A stretch of DNA of 64,000 nucleotides from Rhyacophila brunnea (GCA_022495005.1 JAGYXB010000559.1:1488001-1552000), one strand, 5' to 3'; counted from the stretch's first letter, positions 21,011 through 32,300 are shown. Numbers and translations are program-made. The notes: generated by a model from the sequence alone, not told the origin.

Positions 21011-22540
21011 TATATTATTATTTAAGTATGTGATTATCTCATAGCCTGGATGTATGTGATTGTTTCACATCTTTTAAGTAAATCTTATTAAGTAAATGAA
21101 AAGATTTGAGAATGTAACATTATTTTGTTGAACATACATAATTTGAAAATACCCCAGAAAAATATAATAAAACAATTAAACAAACTTTTTGCGCTGGAAT
21201 TTGAAGAGATTTATCGGTTAGTATTTGAGGTATTTAATATTTTGATTTAAAATACAAGACGACTGCCAAAATCAACGCAATTTGTGAAGTGCTTCAGAGA
21301 GGTGTACGAAACTATAGGTATAGTAGTATAAGGTATAGTACATTTGAGTGAATCCAGTGAGCGAGGGTTCGTATCCCGCAAGGCGTCGTAACTATTTCAA
21401 ACTTTTTTTTCTAGTGCTTATATCTCTAAGGTATTTTCAAATTATGTATGTTCAATAAAATATACATTGTTATTATCAAGGAATACACACATAAGGGAAG
21501 TGGGTTACTTTCTGGGGCTGTACGAAAATACACTTACCTACTCAATTATCGAGTGGGAAAACCACTCTTATCCATAAAGAAAAAGGCAGCTTTTCGAAAA
21601 AAATCACAAATTGATTTAGTCAATTTAGTGTATGGATAATGTTCTACGTGAAATTTTGAACATTTGAAAAGCAGTATAAAATATATTTCAGTATAAAAAT
21701 ACACATTGTTTTTCATTTTTTTTTGCGAAACAGCAGTTATTCGAAACAAGATGACAGATTATAAAGAGATCTATAAGCAGCAAATAGACAGCAGAAAATT
21801 TACTGGTTGTTGCTTATACCATAAATCAAAAGATTCATCCACATTATTGAAAATTCTAAAAAACGTGAATGTCTCATTATCTCAAAATGCGACTTTGGCA
21901 AATAGCTGCCTGTTTGCTTATGGGGGCAGAATAACCTCTAAAGTGTAAAGTTTTTAAAATCTAATCTCTGTAACTCAGTAAAATCAAAAAAACTGCTGTT
22001 GATTCACATCTAAACATACGGTCTCGCGATACGCTTGATTAAGACCGAGTGTGGCGCAGGGCGGGTTAGTTTGGAAAGATTAATGTTTGTGTTGTTTTGT
22101 GGTTATTATCTATCTATTTACAAGGATTCGATTGTAAATTACTTACACAAAAAATGAGAAAACAAAAATTAATGGTACCTACCTAATGTCAAAATAATCA
22201 CTTCATTGAGTATGCATCACGAGCGTAGTTTAAAAGCAAAAAAAGATGTAAATACATGTTTTACTCAGATCCAAGGAACTTACTTGATTGGCCTCATTGC
22301 ACTTATATGTCCATCAATGCAATGCATTTACATACCACTGATAAATGCCGCTTGAATATTCATCAAGCATCTTTGCTGTCCATCTGAGTCTACGGTTGAC
22401 AAATTACGCTTGACAGAGTGGAAGAGTCTGCAATTTCTTCGAAGCTGCAATACCCGGTTCGACAGCCGAGAGGACAAGGCGTATCTTTTTACTCTTTGCA
22501 GACCGACATGAGTTGCGTGTTGTGTATTAGGTATAGTCAG
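21011..22540. other. AT-rich DNA, no gene recognised
   Basis: Several 60-80 codon frames lie on both strands (21448-21948, 22328-22615), none with a known motif. The region around 22340-22520 is GC-richer but without a repeat partner in the window. Confidence 0.35.
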
Positions 22541-22544
22541 GCGC

Positions 22545-23290
22545 GTAGACAAGGGGAGGGTTTTGGTATCCGAATCCCCTCCCAGAAACAGACAAAATAC
22601 AAACCGTTTAGATAAATGGAATATTACTTCTTTTTAGGGGCAATCCATAGACTGAAACCGTATGCGGTTTGCGTGTGCCATACTAAACTTATAATTTCTG
22701 TTCATGGAAATATGTTTTCACAAAGTATAAATTATAAGCATCTGATCAAGTTCATTTATACCATACTTACAAACTTAGTGAAAATATATTTTCATGAACA
22801 GAAGTCATAAGTTTAGTGTGTCACACGGTTCTAAGCCGCTATGGATGGCCTCTTATTCTTCACCAGGACCTTATTACTGAGGATCGTAACCGTGATGAAT
22901 TGGCTGTCGAACAGCCTTCTCAAAGGGTTAACCTCACTCCTCTTGGTATTTTAGATATGACACGCAAGACCTGTGTCAGTGGAAGACTCGTGGCACATAT
23001 GAATTAGTGTTTTTGCTTTCATATTCTCATGCAGTATGTCTACAAAACAAGATGGCACGGACGATACAAATGGACACTAACGATCCTAGTAATCATATGA
23101 CCGTTAGACAAAACGCTTTGGATAACCACTTGTGAATGCAACATGTAGTAATAGCTCGTAGGTGAGTACTCGTAGTTTTTATAGCTGCAGGCTAGGTGGT
23201 CATAGCTTGATTGAAACAGCGAAATGTGTGTGTGTGGGGTATGTACCCGGAAAATGCAGGAATATACGTGGTAAATGAGGAAGTCAGTAG
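22545..23290 (+). repeat. Dispersed repeat O, copy 2
   Basis: It matches 31850-32300 in the same orientation, with ordered landmarks CCTCCCAGAAAC, ACTGAGGATCGTAACC, GACACGCAAGACCT, CTAGTAATCATATGA, AACCACTTGTGAA and ATAGCTGCAGGC. Family-wide conservation over about 450 bp without frame conservation suggests a non-coding or decayed element. A fold-back element is inserted in it at 22646-22843. Confidence 0.55.
22646..22843. mobile_element. Fold-back MITE inside repeat O
   Basis: The arms are about 50 bp: ACTAAACTTATAATTTCTGT followed by TCATGGAAATATGTTTTCAC on the left, and GTGAAAATATATTTTCATGA followed by ACAGAAGTCATAAGTTTAGT on the right. The outer part CATAG...ACCG also pairs. The O copies at 17560 and 31850 lack this segment, which supports an insertion. 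Confidence 0.6.
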
Positions 23291-24590
23291 GATCTGCTAG
23301 ATTTTATTAACCCCAACCCGCCCGCAATCAATAGTTATTATGGATATTTTTCTAAATGGCTCCCATTATAACATTTTTCGGTGTGTGTGCGCTTGAGTAT
23401 TTATAGTCCGAATCTGCAACTAGAGCAATGGTATAGATAGAGGATTGGTAATTACAAGTCTCCAATACTGTATTTTTGCATGGACCCACATTAGAAAATC
23501 GAGCTTAACTGTATATACTATACGAATATCAATAAAATTAGCACCGAAACTAAAGTAAATTTTCAAATAGTTTTAATTTCTAAAATATTTATTGGTAGCT
23601 TAAAAGCATAAAATTAAAAATTATATATACCTAAGTGTAACAACAATTTATATAAGTAAAATAAAATTGTGCCGCAGGCAAATTTTTTTCAATATGTAAA
23701 ATGAACAAATTTATAATTTTTTCCCGAACATACATACTTTATTTGAAGATTGGTCGATGATTACACATCATGTGTTTGCGACATTTAACAATAAATTAAT
23801 TATGTAAGAAACATCTGTATTAACACAAATAATTGAATGGTTCATTGGAGTTACACTCAATGGATGCTTCGACACACTGTATTATGATTATAGATCTTGA
23901 TTTTTTTTAAAGGACTCCATGGACACCGGACCCCTCCGCATCCTGGCGAAATATTGTAGTTCCACCACTGGTGATGTAATAGTAGGCTTGCATTCCATTG
24001 CTTGTATTGGGTAGGTTAGTTACGCGTGTGACGTCACATGCCAATGTCACGAATTCGCATCGAAGTAATTCTTCAGATCAATTTATTTTTTGAAGAAAAA
24101 AAATACATTTTATATTTTACTAGAGATTTTCTAATTCAATGGCCTTTCAATCGATCAATTATTAAATGGTATGGGAGGTTGTCCATTTCGAAACAAAGAC
24201 TATTGATTTCTTATAGATGAGGACTTATATAATATAATAATTTATAATTTTGTCGTTTTCAACGTGGACCCCCTGCACATTCTTGTGTAAATACTACATT
24301 TCCCATGCACAGATATTCTGCAGTCCGATTTCTGCGTGGTCTTACGGTGGTCCTAATTAGAACTGCTTTTATCATCTCCGCCACGTTGTCTCTTCTTTTA
24401 AACATTACACATGGCAGTATTAAAGCAAACATTTCTTATTGCCTTATATATTATTATATTTGTCTTGATTTATCTGTAATATGTAATAGGAAAAAAATGT
24501 AAATGTATAGGGGAAAGTGAGACAGCTAAAAAACGTTTTAAAAGAAGCTTGTTAAAAGAAAATATACACGTAAACGTAAATTCTAAATTT
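23291..24590. other. AT-rich DNA, no gene recognised
   Basis: The frames at 24038-24220 and 24305-24502 have no recognisable features. The words GACTCCATGGACACCGGACC and TCGTTTTCAACGTGGACCCC hint at other decayed repeats. Confidence 0.35.
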
Positions 24591-24600
24591 GAAAATAAAT

Positions 24601-24804
24601 GGTACTGTTCGGTTATACGGAATACAGCGGAAAACGCATTTTGAAAATAGCCGATAAACTGGATTATTTGTTAGTTTGGGTTAGGTTAGGTTAGGTTAGG
24701 TTAGGTTAGGTTTGGTTTGGTTAGGTTAACTTAACAAATAGTCCAGTTTATCTGCTATTTTCAAAATGCGTTTTCCGCTGTATTCCGTATAACCGAACAG
24801 TACC
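24601..24804. mobile_element. TTAGG-cored hairpin MITE family J, copy 1
   Basis: A 204 bp near-perfect hairpin. The arms of about 80 bp start GGTACTGTTCGGTTATACGG and are inverted at the other end, ending CCGAACAGTACC. The loop holds six TTAGG units plus TTTGG variants, the insect telomere motif. Perfect 8 bp duplications AAATAAAT flank it (24593-24600 and 24805-24812). Sister copies are at 45360 and 54267. No coding capacity; the superfamily is unassigned because GGTAC ends with 8 bp targets do not match a family I can name. Confidence 0.8.
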
Positions 24805-24849
24805 AAATAAATTATTAATTTTAATCGTATAGTAAAGAAAACAAATGAT

Positions 24850-24930
24850 AGGATACTCTCGAAATAGTTTGACAGATACTTACAGTGTAGTACCAATTGG
24901 CATACAGGGTAAATATAAAGTATTAAGCGA
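24850..24930 (+). repeat. Short dispersed repeat T, copy 1
   Basis: GATACTCTCGAAATAGTTTGACAG-type words and TAAAGTATT match 27727-27805 (AATACTCTCATAATAGTTTG, then TTAAAGTATT). This is the DNA into which the J element inserted, or DNA next to it. Confidence 0.35.
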
Positions 24931-24974
24931 ATTTTTTTACAAGAAAGTAAGGGAGTAATAACTAATAATCTAAA

Positions 24975-25225
24975 TCGTCATTGAAACTAGAAAATTGTAT
25001 AACTCCAAAAACACTATTTTACAGGAGAGACAAAAAACATTATGGTTTCCTATACAAATATATGGTTTTGGAATTAAATCATCCATGATTTAACAATGTT
25101 AAATTTTTTTTGGAATTAAAAAAATTGCAAGATATATTATATTATCAACAGTCACTACTTAGATGGCATTCAAAGTCAATTTTCGATTAAAAAGGAGTTA
25201 GATAATTTTCTAGTTTCAACGACGA
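24975..25225. mobile_element. Short TIR element (L-like)
   Basis: The terminal inverted repeats are about 32 bp: TCGTCATTGAAACTAGAAAA at the left and, inverted, TCGTCGTTGAAACTAGAAAA at the right, both continuing toward TAACTCC. The internal TTTTACAGGAGAGACAAAAAAC block resembles family L copy 1 (TTTTACAGGAGAGGCAAAAA). It may be a diverged subfamily of L. No clean target duplication. Confidence 0.55.
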
Positions 25226-25267
25226 AATGTGATTTTAATCAATATAATTTATGTTGCAGAAATAATT

Positions 25268-25315
25268 CACATCCAAGAATGTTGACAGGTGGCACTGCCA
25301 TCCGGTAATTTTTTC
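25268..25315. repeat. Short repeat I, copy 2
   Basis: AATGTTGACAGGTGGCACTG followed by CCATCCGGTAATTTT; partner of 15890 and 28118. Confidence 0.35.
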
Positions 25316-25756
25316 TAGTAAATAATAATACAGCGATAAGTAATACTCTATTCATTCGCTTACATACTTTGTGACTCGAAGACGCCCCCCATGTGTTGCC
25401 GTCATCTGGTGTTAAAAACGATCGCAAAAATATGCTCTCTACAACAATAATATATCGTCACTGTTCTGGCAGAAGACTAACGGAAAAATGACATATTGGA
25501 TAGTTATACCAAAATGTTCCTTATTTCAAACTTTACCGTCTGAAACCTTCTTAATAAATAAACAGTCTTTATTTTAAAATCATCCTTTTTACGATTACTT
25601 AATAAACTCACATGATAGACCATTTCAAACATTTTAACAACTTCAAAGTCAAATTACTCAAAACTAGTATTCTCCAGTTAGTGTGTTCTACCAGAACAGA
25701 GACGATATTATCGACGACATCTTTAGCGTCCTCAAACGATACAGCTACTTGTCATG

Positions 25757-25875
25757 TTTGATGTGGTTACATGTAAATTGTACGTATTACATTTCGCCGT
25801 GCATAGTTTACCGTGATCTGTCTTACCGGAAAGAAATTCTCGTATGTATATCTAGTATTGAGATTAAAAAAACCC
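25757..25875 (-). repeat. SINE-like family G body fragment, copy 3
   Basis: GGTTACATGTAAATTGTACG followed by an ACATTTCGCCGTG block and CCGGAAAGAAATTC matches 7258-7350. It lies just before a family H copy, so G and H may be parts of one longer element. Confidence 0.45.
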
Positions 25876-26007
25876 CATTGTTCGTGGAGCATTGCATACG
25901 AGTACTGTTCCAGTTTTATTAGATCCAATAAGAACATTAATTTGATATTGATTGGCATCAAATGTTTGATAATATCGCTGTCATTATAATCAGACATTTT
26001 GATAAGA

Positions 26008-26232
26008 TAACCTACCAGAATTTTATATAAATTATACGATATTATGATTGCATTTCTAATTTACTTACCTATGTACTTATTTTTTGTCTTTCCTTGTATT
26101 CCGGTGGTTTTTATAGTACGTATTTTTAAGTGGTTTATTTCGGTAAGGAATTGATTTCAGTATTTTATATGGCCATCTATTTCCGATAGAACATCTCACG
26201 ATGAACTGTGTTACGGGCAAACTGCATAATGT
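26008..26232 (-). repeat. Dispersed repeat H, copy 1
   Basis: The reverse complement matches 31523-31733 along about 220 bp: ATGGCCATCTATTTCCGATA, a TCCGGTGG word, GTACGTATTTTTA, AATTTACTTACCTA and CTACCAGAA. No coding content. One end shares words with family G. Confidence 0.6.
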
Positions 26233-26399
26233 TTTGTTTATTAGAAATAAAAAATTGTTATAATCCCCTTACGTATTATCTCTTCATATATTATTATATA
26301 CCTAGGCATATTATGCCCTTTGTGGTCACAACGGCCAGGCCGCCTCGATAGTGAGTAGAAACGTCTACAATGTCTCTAGTGCGTGATGTAATATAAATT

Positions 26400-26485
26400 A
26401 CACTCCGCCCTGGACTCTATGCGACTCGAACCTGCAATCAATCTGGATGTTAGCCTCCTACTTTAAGCATTTTCAACTTGCCACT
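26400..26485 (-). mobile_element. Possible tRNA-like SINE head
   Basis: The minus strand reads AAGTAGGAGGCTAACATCCA and then a B-box-like GCAGGTTCGAGTCGC. Without a clear A box or a second copy this is a weak call. Confidence 0.3.
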
Positions 26486-26634
26486 GTGTGTTCGATTCGA
26501 TGCGAACATCTCTATCTTATATGACTCGGATGTTTTAAAAAGTGTTTCTTTTTATGTTGTTGGTATAATGGAATCTGATTTAATAATATATATCTAAATA
26601 CGTTTCCAATAAAGATAATGAATCATGTAATAGG

Positions 26635-27588
26635 CAATGGTGAAGGGTGGAGGTAGGCTGTTAAGATCCGCCATAATTATGGCACATTAAACTTTGTCAG
26701 TCATATGTATTTGTTTTCATTGAAACAAGACAATTCAATTTACCGATGGTGTTGGTTAGTTTTTAAAATTCAATCAAACCCTGCGAAACTAAGCCATAAT
26801 AAGTAATAGTCAAAAAATACTCGTCTATCTAAAAATATATGCAATTACATCATAGATAACTTTGGATATTTATAGATAGAATAATATTTTTTTATCTATT
26901 ACAGTTTGGTTTAGGCAGGGCTTAAGGCTATACCTCAGCTGGGCATGGTCTAAAAAGATCGTGACTAGGCGATGCGCAGATTGCGGGTCGCGGGTGCAAA
27001 TTACGCAAGCCGAACGAAATATAATTTGTCATAAAAGTTCAACATCCGTCCTTTTTATGTTATGTTTATTATTATATTCGTAATAATAATAGTATCTTCA
27101 TTAACATGTTTTCTTTTTTAAGTACAGACGTAAAGTTTTTTAGTCATCTTTACACGATTTAAGATTATTTTCATCCGACGCCATGACAAAACGAATCGAC
27201 GTGCAGACACCCCGACTATCGCTCTCTGAATGGCAACACGGCCGTAATTTCGTTCCACATACAGTTGAAAAATATTTGCCGCTTCACTTATGTACGCTCT
27301 TAATGAATTAAAAAAAAAATGAACCAACAATATGTGTTATATTATGTATTCTTAATCCAACGAAAACAAATAAGTATGATTGAAAAAGTGTGCACAATTT
27401 TGTCTTATCGCCCAAAATATACCAAAACTATTATGGCTTGGTTTAGGCAGTGCTTAATTGATTTTTAAAAAACTAACCACCACCATCTGTAAATTGTAGT
27501 CTATAAAAACAAATAAGTATGACTAACAAAATTTTATGTGCATTATTAATGGCGTGTCTTAAAAGCCTACCTCCACCCTTCGCCACTG
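26635..27588. mobile_element. hAT MITE family C, copy 2, interrupted
   Basis: It begins CAATGGTGAAGGGTGGAGGT, ends ACCTCCACCCTTCGCCACTG, and is flanked by perfect 8 bp duplications GTAATAGG (26627-26634 and 27589-27596). A D element (26926-27299) plus duplicated TTAA splits it; without that it would be about 576 bp, close to copy 1. This is the best-delimited C copy and establishes the 8 bp target. Confidence 0.85.
26926..27299 (+). mobile_element. TTAA-flanked MITE family D, copy 2
   Basis: A 374 bp D element, starting GGCTATACCTCAGCTGG and ending TTATGTACGCTC. TTAA lies at 26922-26925 and 27300-27303. The uninterrupted site in C copy 1 (GGCTTAATGAATT, about 14350) shows one TTAA, so insertion duplicated exactly TTAA, as in piggyBac-type elements. 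The minus-strand frame 27118-27330 is part of this repeat. Confidence 0.8.
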
Positions 27589-27726
27589 GTAATAGGTACA
27601 TGAGAGAAAACATATGAAAATTTGTAAGCAAGGGCGAGATAGGGAGAAGACGTATTAAACATAGATGAATGCAAATTAATAATTTTTAAAATCAGAGTAA
27701 TCGTTTATTTTAATCGGGTCATGAAA

Positions 27727-27810
27727 GAATACTCTCATAATAGTTTGACGAATGCTTCTTGTGCGGTAATAACGTATCAAGTGATTAAAGTATTGATACA
27801 TTAATATGTT
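27727..27810 (+). repeat. Short dispersed repeat T, copy 2
   Basis: Partner of 24850-24930, sharing AATACTCTCnnAATAGTTTG and TAAAGTATT. Confidence 0.35.
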
Positions 27811-28117
27811 ATCCAATCGGTTTAAGAGTGGTTATAACAGGAATATGGTATTTTAACCTATTGTAACCTTACACAAACATAAACAATTTGAATGAAGATG
27901 AACCATCAGCCATGCGTCGCCGCTTACCAAATGATTGAGTTCAGCGATGACGTGCTCGGAAATGTCAGGAAACTCTACAAAAACTCCGCAAACTGACGAA
28001 GCAGCTGACAGACAATAAATTAATGATTAAGGCTGAAACACCAGCACAAAAACAATAAGATATAACATACACGTAAACGTATGAGAGAGAGGGAGACAGG
28101 GAGATTACGCATGGTAA

Positions 28118-28165
28118 TGTTGACAGGTGCTAGTGCCGCTTGGTAATATTTGCTAGTAGGTATCT
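28118..28165. repeat. Short repeat I, copy 3
   Basis: AATGTTGACAGGTGCTAGTG followed by CCGCTTGGTAATATTTGCTA, close to 25268-25315. Confidence 0.35.
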
Positions 28166-28246
28166 AATATAAAGAATCAATAAAGATTTGCTTGTTTTAT
28201 CAAATAATGTAAAATTATATAGTTTATGTGAAAATATAATTTATTA

Positions 28247-28685
28247 CAACGTTTTTCTTAGCTCGTATTCTTATTTGTCCAGTGGTTCTTTGTCCGATAC
28301 AAATCTTGCAATCGATTTTTAACTAACTTCCCGACTAGCTGGACATTTGAAACTTTTAGAATATATCATAACACGATGCCAATGCATTTTTTAAATACTT
28401 TTATCCATTTTTAAGTAGAATTGAATTCATTTTCAGTTAATTCTGTTTTGTATGAAAAGTTATTTCGACACCATTATTGGTTGCTGGGGGTCTGGGGTCA
28501 TAGCAACTAAATTATTAATATATACGTGCGTTACTATGGAAATCAATATGACATGTCAAGATGATATTTCAGTATTATTTCTATCAAGTACAATTTTTTT
28601 TGATCGTTTAAGCTAGTCAAGTTAAGTTTATATGATTAAACAGAAAATTTAAAAACGTTGTATATAAAAAGTTTTTTTTATCTTG
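28247..28685 (+). mobile_element. MITE family B, copy 2
   Basis: Same orientation and landmarks as 18049-18492, 439 bp: CAACGTTTTTCTTAGCTCGT at the left, TATATACGTGCGTTACTATG inside, TTAAAAACGTTGTATATAAA and CTTG at the right. A short GGGGTCTGGGGTCATAG variant lies at the site where copy 3 carries a nested insertion. Confidence 0.65.
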
Positions 28686-29320
28686 TAATTATTTTGTATT
28701 TAATTTGGTCGAAAAAATTAAGGTTGATAATCACTGACATAAATGATGCCAGAATTATTACATGAGCGGTAACATTACAATATGTGTCCAATAACCTTTT
28801 TAATATGATCTCATTTTAGTTTAAAAATTCCACCTTTGGTATTGATTGATTTCTTGTAATAGAACAAAAAAAAAACATATCTTTAACAAACTCTTCTCCA
28901 TTAAATTCAATTTCAAGAATCTAATTGAATCCAGATAATTAATAAATAACCTTACCTGCCTAATTATTTCATACAATCCTTCGCTTGCAATCTGTTGTGG
29001 AGGTAATGTCGGTTTTTTGCCTACCAGAGGATGTAGGCTAGGTCTTTTCTTGTTGTCATTAATTTTCTTTTGCGGAATTACAGGTGCTTAAAGCAAGCTA
29101 GAAGGTTTACCGTTGTCCACCGAGCAACGAATACAATATATCTATAATGGTGTAGTAAATAACAGCTGACAAGGTAATGATTTCAATCAACAGATTGATA
29201 TCTATCCAAGTGTAATCTAAAACCTAAGTGATGGGTCAAGTATAATAATACATATGCTTCAGAGTTCAGTGGTACAAACTCCTTACTACGTACATTATTT
29301 ATTGTTTAGGTATTAATATG
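28686..29320. other. AT-rich DNA, no gene recognised
   Basis: Nothing supportable beyond composition. CTACCAGAGGATGTAGGCTA near 29020 has no partner in the window. Confidence 0.35.
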
Positions 29321-29328
29321 CTTTAGAC

Positions 29329-30009
29329 CAGTCTTTCTCAAAGTGGGCGATAACGCCCCCTTGTGGGCGTTGGAGGCTTTTAGGGGGGCAGTAAAAGGCT
29401 CAAAGAAAATTAGGGGGCGTTAAGGAAATCTAGAGGGGCGACGGTAGACAAATTCTATCAATAAAAATCTAAGAATTAAAAATTAAATTCAAGAATGGCT
29501 ACGAAGAATTTGGCTGCAGAAGCGAATCTCTCAACTGTACCCTGGGTGTTATGGTCGGTTGTTCAACGATCTCTGATAGCATTAGTTGATCTATAGCATT
29601 GTGTGAACGTAGATTTAGTGCTGTCGCAACGTTGCTAACTAAAAAGAGAAATCGGCTGCAAGTTACTGAACGCGGTGACTTACGGCTGTTTTAAAGTTAA
29701 TTCGAGCCTGATATTAGAAAACTCGTCGAAATGCATCAGATTAATGCTATAAGTTTTAAATCCAAAGCCTTCTTTTATTGCTAATAAAAATACTTATAAA
29801 TATGATTAAGGATGAGTTATATCTTCTCTCATTGAAACATTTTTTGATCTCAGAAATAGGATATGGGTCACACCCTATCTATCCTATCCATATAATAATC
29901 CATGCTTAAAAATTATATTTGCAATAATTGTTTTTTTAAGATGGTGATGCAAAAAAGGTTAGTTAAAAAATATGGGGGGCTGTGCCCCTATACATATTGA
30001 GAACCTGTG
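29329..30009 (+). mobile_element. hAT element remnant (Buster-like)
   Basis: 681 bp with perfect 8 bp duplications CTTTAGAC (29321-29328 and 30010-30017). The left end CAGTCTTTCTCAAAG and the right end, inverted, CACAGGTTCTCAA are imperfect hAT termini. The target has TA at positions 4-5, the nnnTAnnn pattern reported for Buster-type hAT elements. It contains a transposase C-terminal remnant, so it is an internally deleted former autonomous copy. Confidence 0.75.
29602..29765 (+). pseudogene. hAT transposase C-terminal remnant
   Basis: One frame encodes CERRFSAVATLLTKKRNRL, then a GDLRLF segment, a stop, and PDIRKLVEMHQ. This is the hAT C-terminal dimerisation region as seen in ZBED5/SCAND3-like transposases (C-E-x-x-F-S-A, K-x-R-N-R-L, D-L-R-L). 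The in-frame stop and the missing N-terminal zinc finger and catalytic parts make it a pseudogene. Confidence 0.65.
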
Positions 30010-30284
30010 CTTTAGACTTTTAGAGCATTATACAAGTGAACACAAACAATCGCAATATTTAGAGAAACCTTTTATACAAAAAACAGCTTGCGAATAAAAT
30101 AAAATATGTTCTATTAAAAAGATATACTTATACGTTTATGTGAATATTAAACATATTATTCGTTGAATAAAAGAAATAGTTTATTAAATTATTAGCAAGT
30201 ACAAGTACGTTATAACATAACATAACTAACAATTTGAGGCGGTTAATGATTACAATCAGTTAACCGTCTGAACTGTCGCCGTGT

Positions 30285-30385
30285 AATCGGGTCCGCGTGG
30301 TAATTCTCCCATGCGACTGTGACTCTTGATGAAACTCATGTAAAATACACCGGCTTCATCAAAACAGATATCTACCAATCTCTAT
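30285..30385 (+). repeat. Dispersed repeat N, copy 2
   Basis: AATCGGGTCCGCGTGGTAAT through AAAATACACCGGCTTCATC to AGATATCTACCAATC; partner of 15590-15693. It is not followed by the SINE seen after copy 1, so N and the SINE are separate units. Confidence 0.55.
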
Positions 30386-30452
30386 TATCATTCAAATCAA
30401 CGCGTTATTTAGCTATAAATTAATTTTGATACCCTATACTGATGTACTCATG

Positions 30453-30846
30453 CAGTGACGTCCCTAGATAAAATGCCGCCCCTAGACAGCGCCAAAATGC
30501 CGCCTCATTTTTTATATTTACATTATTTTTATCATCATTTCATGAGTCCAATATCTAAGAAATGTGTTGTATACATTAGTAACAAAATATCAGACTAATT
30601 ATTCGCAAATCTGCACGTGTCATTTTTGATCACCAAGGACGTCGAAGGGTAACGGAAGTAAACTAGATATCATCAATCCGACAAAACCAGTGAGTTGAAT
30701 TTTTTAATGAAAAGATATTTTCGTTATTACTAAGTTTGGGTAGCTGTTTCTATATATTCTAAATGATTTTCCTCGATTTACCACTTTTCGAGTAACTGTC
30801 GCCCCCAAGCGACGCTCAATCTGCCTACCCCCACGGGACGTCACTG
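30453..30846. mobile_element. hAT-type MITE family F, copy 3
   Basis: A 394 bp element, CAGTGACGTCCC at the left and GGGACGTCACTG at the right, a perfect 12 bp TIR. It is flanked by perfect 8 bp duplications TACTCATG (30445-30452 and 30847-30854). Subterminal GC-rich blocks (ATGCCGCCCCTAGACAGCGC; CGCCCCCAAGCGACGCTC) are shared with 62495-63042. The minus-strand frame 30704-30949 is repeat sequence. Confidence 0.85.
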
Positions 30847-30854
30847 TACTCATG

Positions 30855-31522
30855 ATATTATTGTTAGCTAAATAGTACACAAACGTCGCCTGGTACCCGA
30901 TAACCCATAGCAATTTGGAGCCCCGGGCTATAGCTTTATTAAGGATCATAGATTCGGCCCTGAATTAATACGAATGTAATACGGAAGTACTATAAGACGT
31001 GAAAACGTGAATTTCGTGTAGGTATCTATATATTTTAAACTATGCAAATACGTACATATCTTTATTCTAATTACGGAAAAATCAGAGAGAATTTCCATAC
31101 CGTTGTGTTCATTAACAAGCCTTTAAAATGCGTGGGATAAAGGTATACACGCGCCACGAATAATTAAACTATTTCTTAGCTTGCGGCAACACCGTTTAAA
31201 AGATTAGTGTACCTTATAATATTGTTATTCATTTAAAGTCAGTGCATATTTAAATATTTTTTATTATACACTCGTAGATATTAAAACGCAATGACATAAA
31301 TTGAGGCTTTATAGGTATCACTAGTTCATATACACAAAAGAAATCCACAAACTATGAGTTGCGCAATGTGGCATGGTAAAGTGTATATTGGGCCACAAAA
31401 TAAACCAACTAATTTGAAGGCAGAAAACGGGACGCGATGCGATAGACATCGCTAAGCATATGGAATTCCAATGCTGGCCAAAAATGCCGTCTGGATTAAC
31501 GAACCCATAAAGTTACGAGTCT
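30855..31522. other. No gene recognised
   Basis: AT-rich DNA with a CCCCGGGCTATAG patch at about 30921. No partner or coding signal. Confidence 0.35.
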
Positions 31523-31733
31523 AGAAATGCAGTTGGCTGTATTACAATTTACCATGAAATGTTGTATCGGAAATAGATGGCCGTATAGTAATGAGATCAA
31601 ATTCACGTCTAAATAATATACATAAAAATACGTAACAAGATCCACCGAAATACAAAGAAAAGATAGAATAAAAAATGTAGGTAAGTAAATTAAAAATGCA
31701 ATAATTATATCATATATATTATACTTCTGGTAG
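31523..31733 (+). repeat. Dispersed repeat H, copy 2
   Basis: Inverted relative to 26008-26232. It carries ACAATTTACCATGAAATGTT, ATCGGAAATAGATGGCCGTA and GTAAGTAAATT in the same order. Confidence 0.6.
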
Positions 31734-31849
31734 GTGATCGTAAGTATGAATTTGTACCTATCAAATACCTGATAATGATAACAGCGTTATTATCAGATAT
31801 TTGATAGCAATCGAAGCACTGTCTGCAATGGTCCATGAACGACGCGTGA

Positions 31850-32300
31850 ATCCTCCCCAGAAACGAAAAATACAAATTATTTAGGTGAATGGGATATTTC
31901 TACTTCTTCTTTGTCAGGACCTCATAACTGAGGATAATGACAAGATTGGCTTGGGTGTCGAATAACGTGTTGACTCCTCCCTTTTTGTAATTCTACGACA
32001 CGCAAGACCTAAATGTCAATAGATTGTCAAACTATCTGAGGCATCCAATGTTTGCTTTAATATTCTGACGTGGCATGTCAAAAAGACAAGACAGCGCGGA
32101 TGACACAAACGTACACCAATGATCCTAATAATAATTATGATCATTAGGTCACTCAAATTCTATAACCACTTGTGAACGAGACACGTAGTTATAGCTGCAG
32201 GCCAGGTGCTCATCGCTAGACTAAAAAATCTGAATGTATGGATAATGTAGCTGGAAAAATGCGGGGGGCTAAAGTTAAAGTGACGGGAAGTTATAAGTAT
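31850..32300 (+). repeat. Dispersed repeat O, copy 3
   Basis: It matches 22560-23280: TCCCCAGAAACG, AGGACCTCATAACTGAGGAT, CTACGACACGCAAGACCT, GATCCTAATAATAATTATGA, AACCACTTGTGAACG, ATAGCTGCAGGCCAGGTG. It lacks the fold-back insertion present in copy 2. Confidence 0.55.

Noticed and set aside
24668..24730. Telomere or chromosome end, from the TTAGG run
   Set aside because: Only about six units, enclosed by inverted arms and 8 bp target duplications, with ordinary sequence on both sides. It is internal to a transposon.
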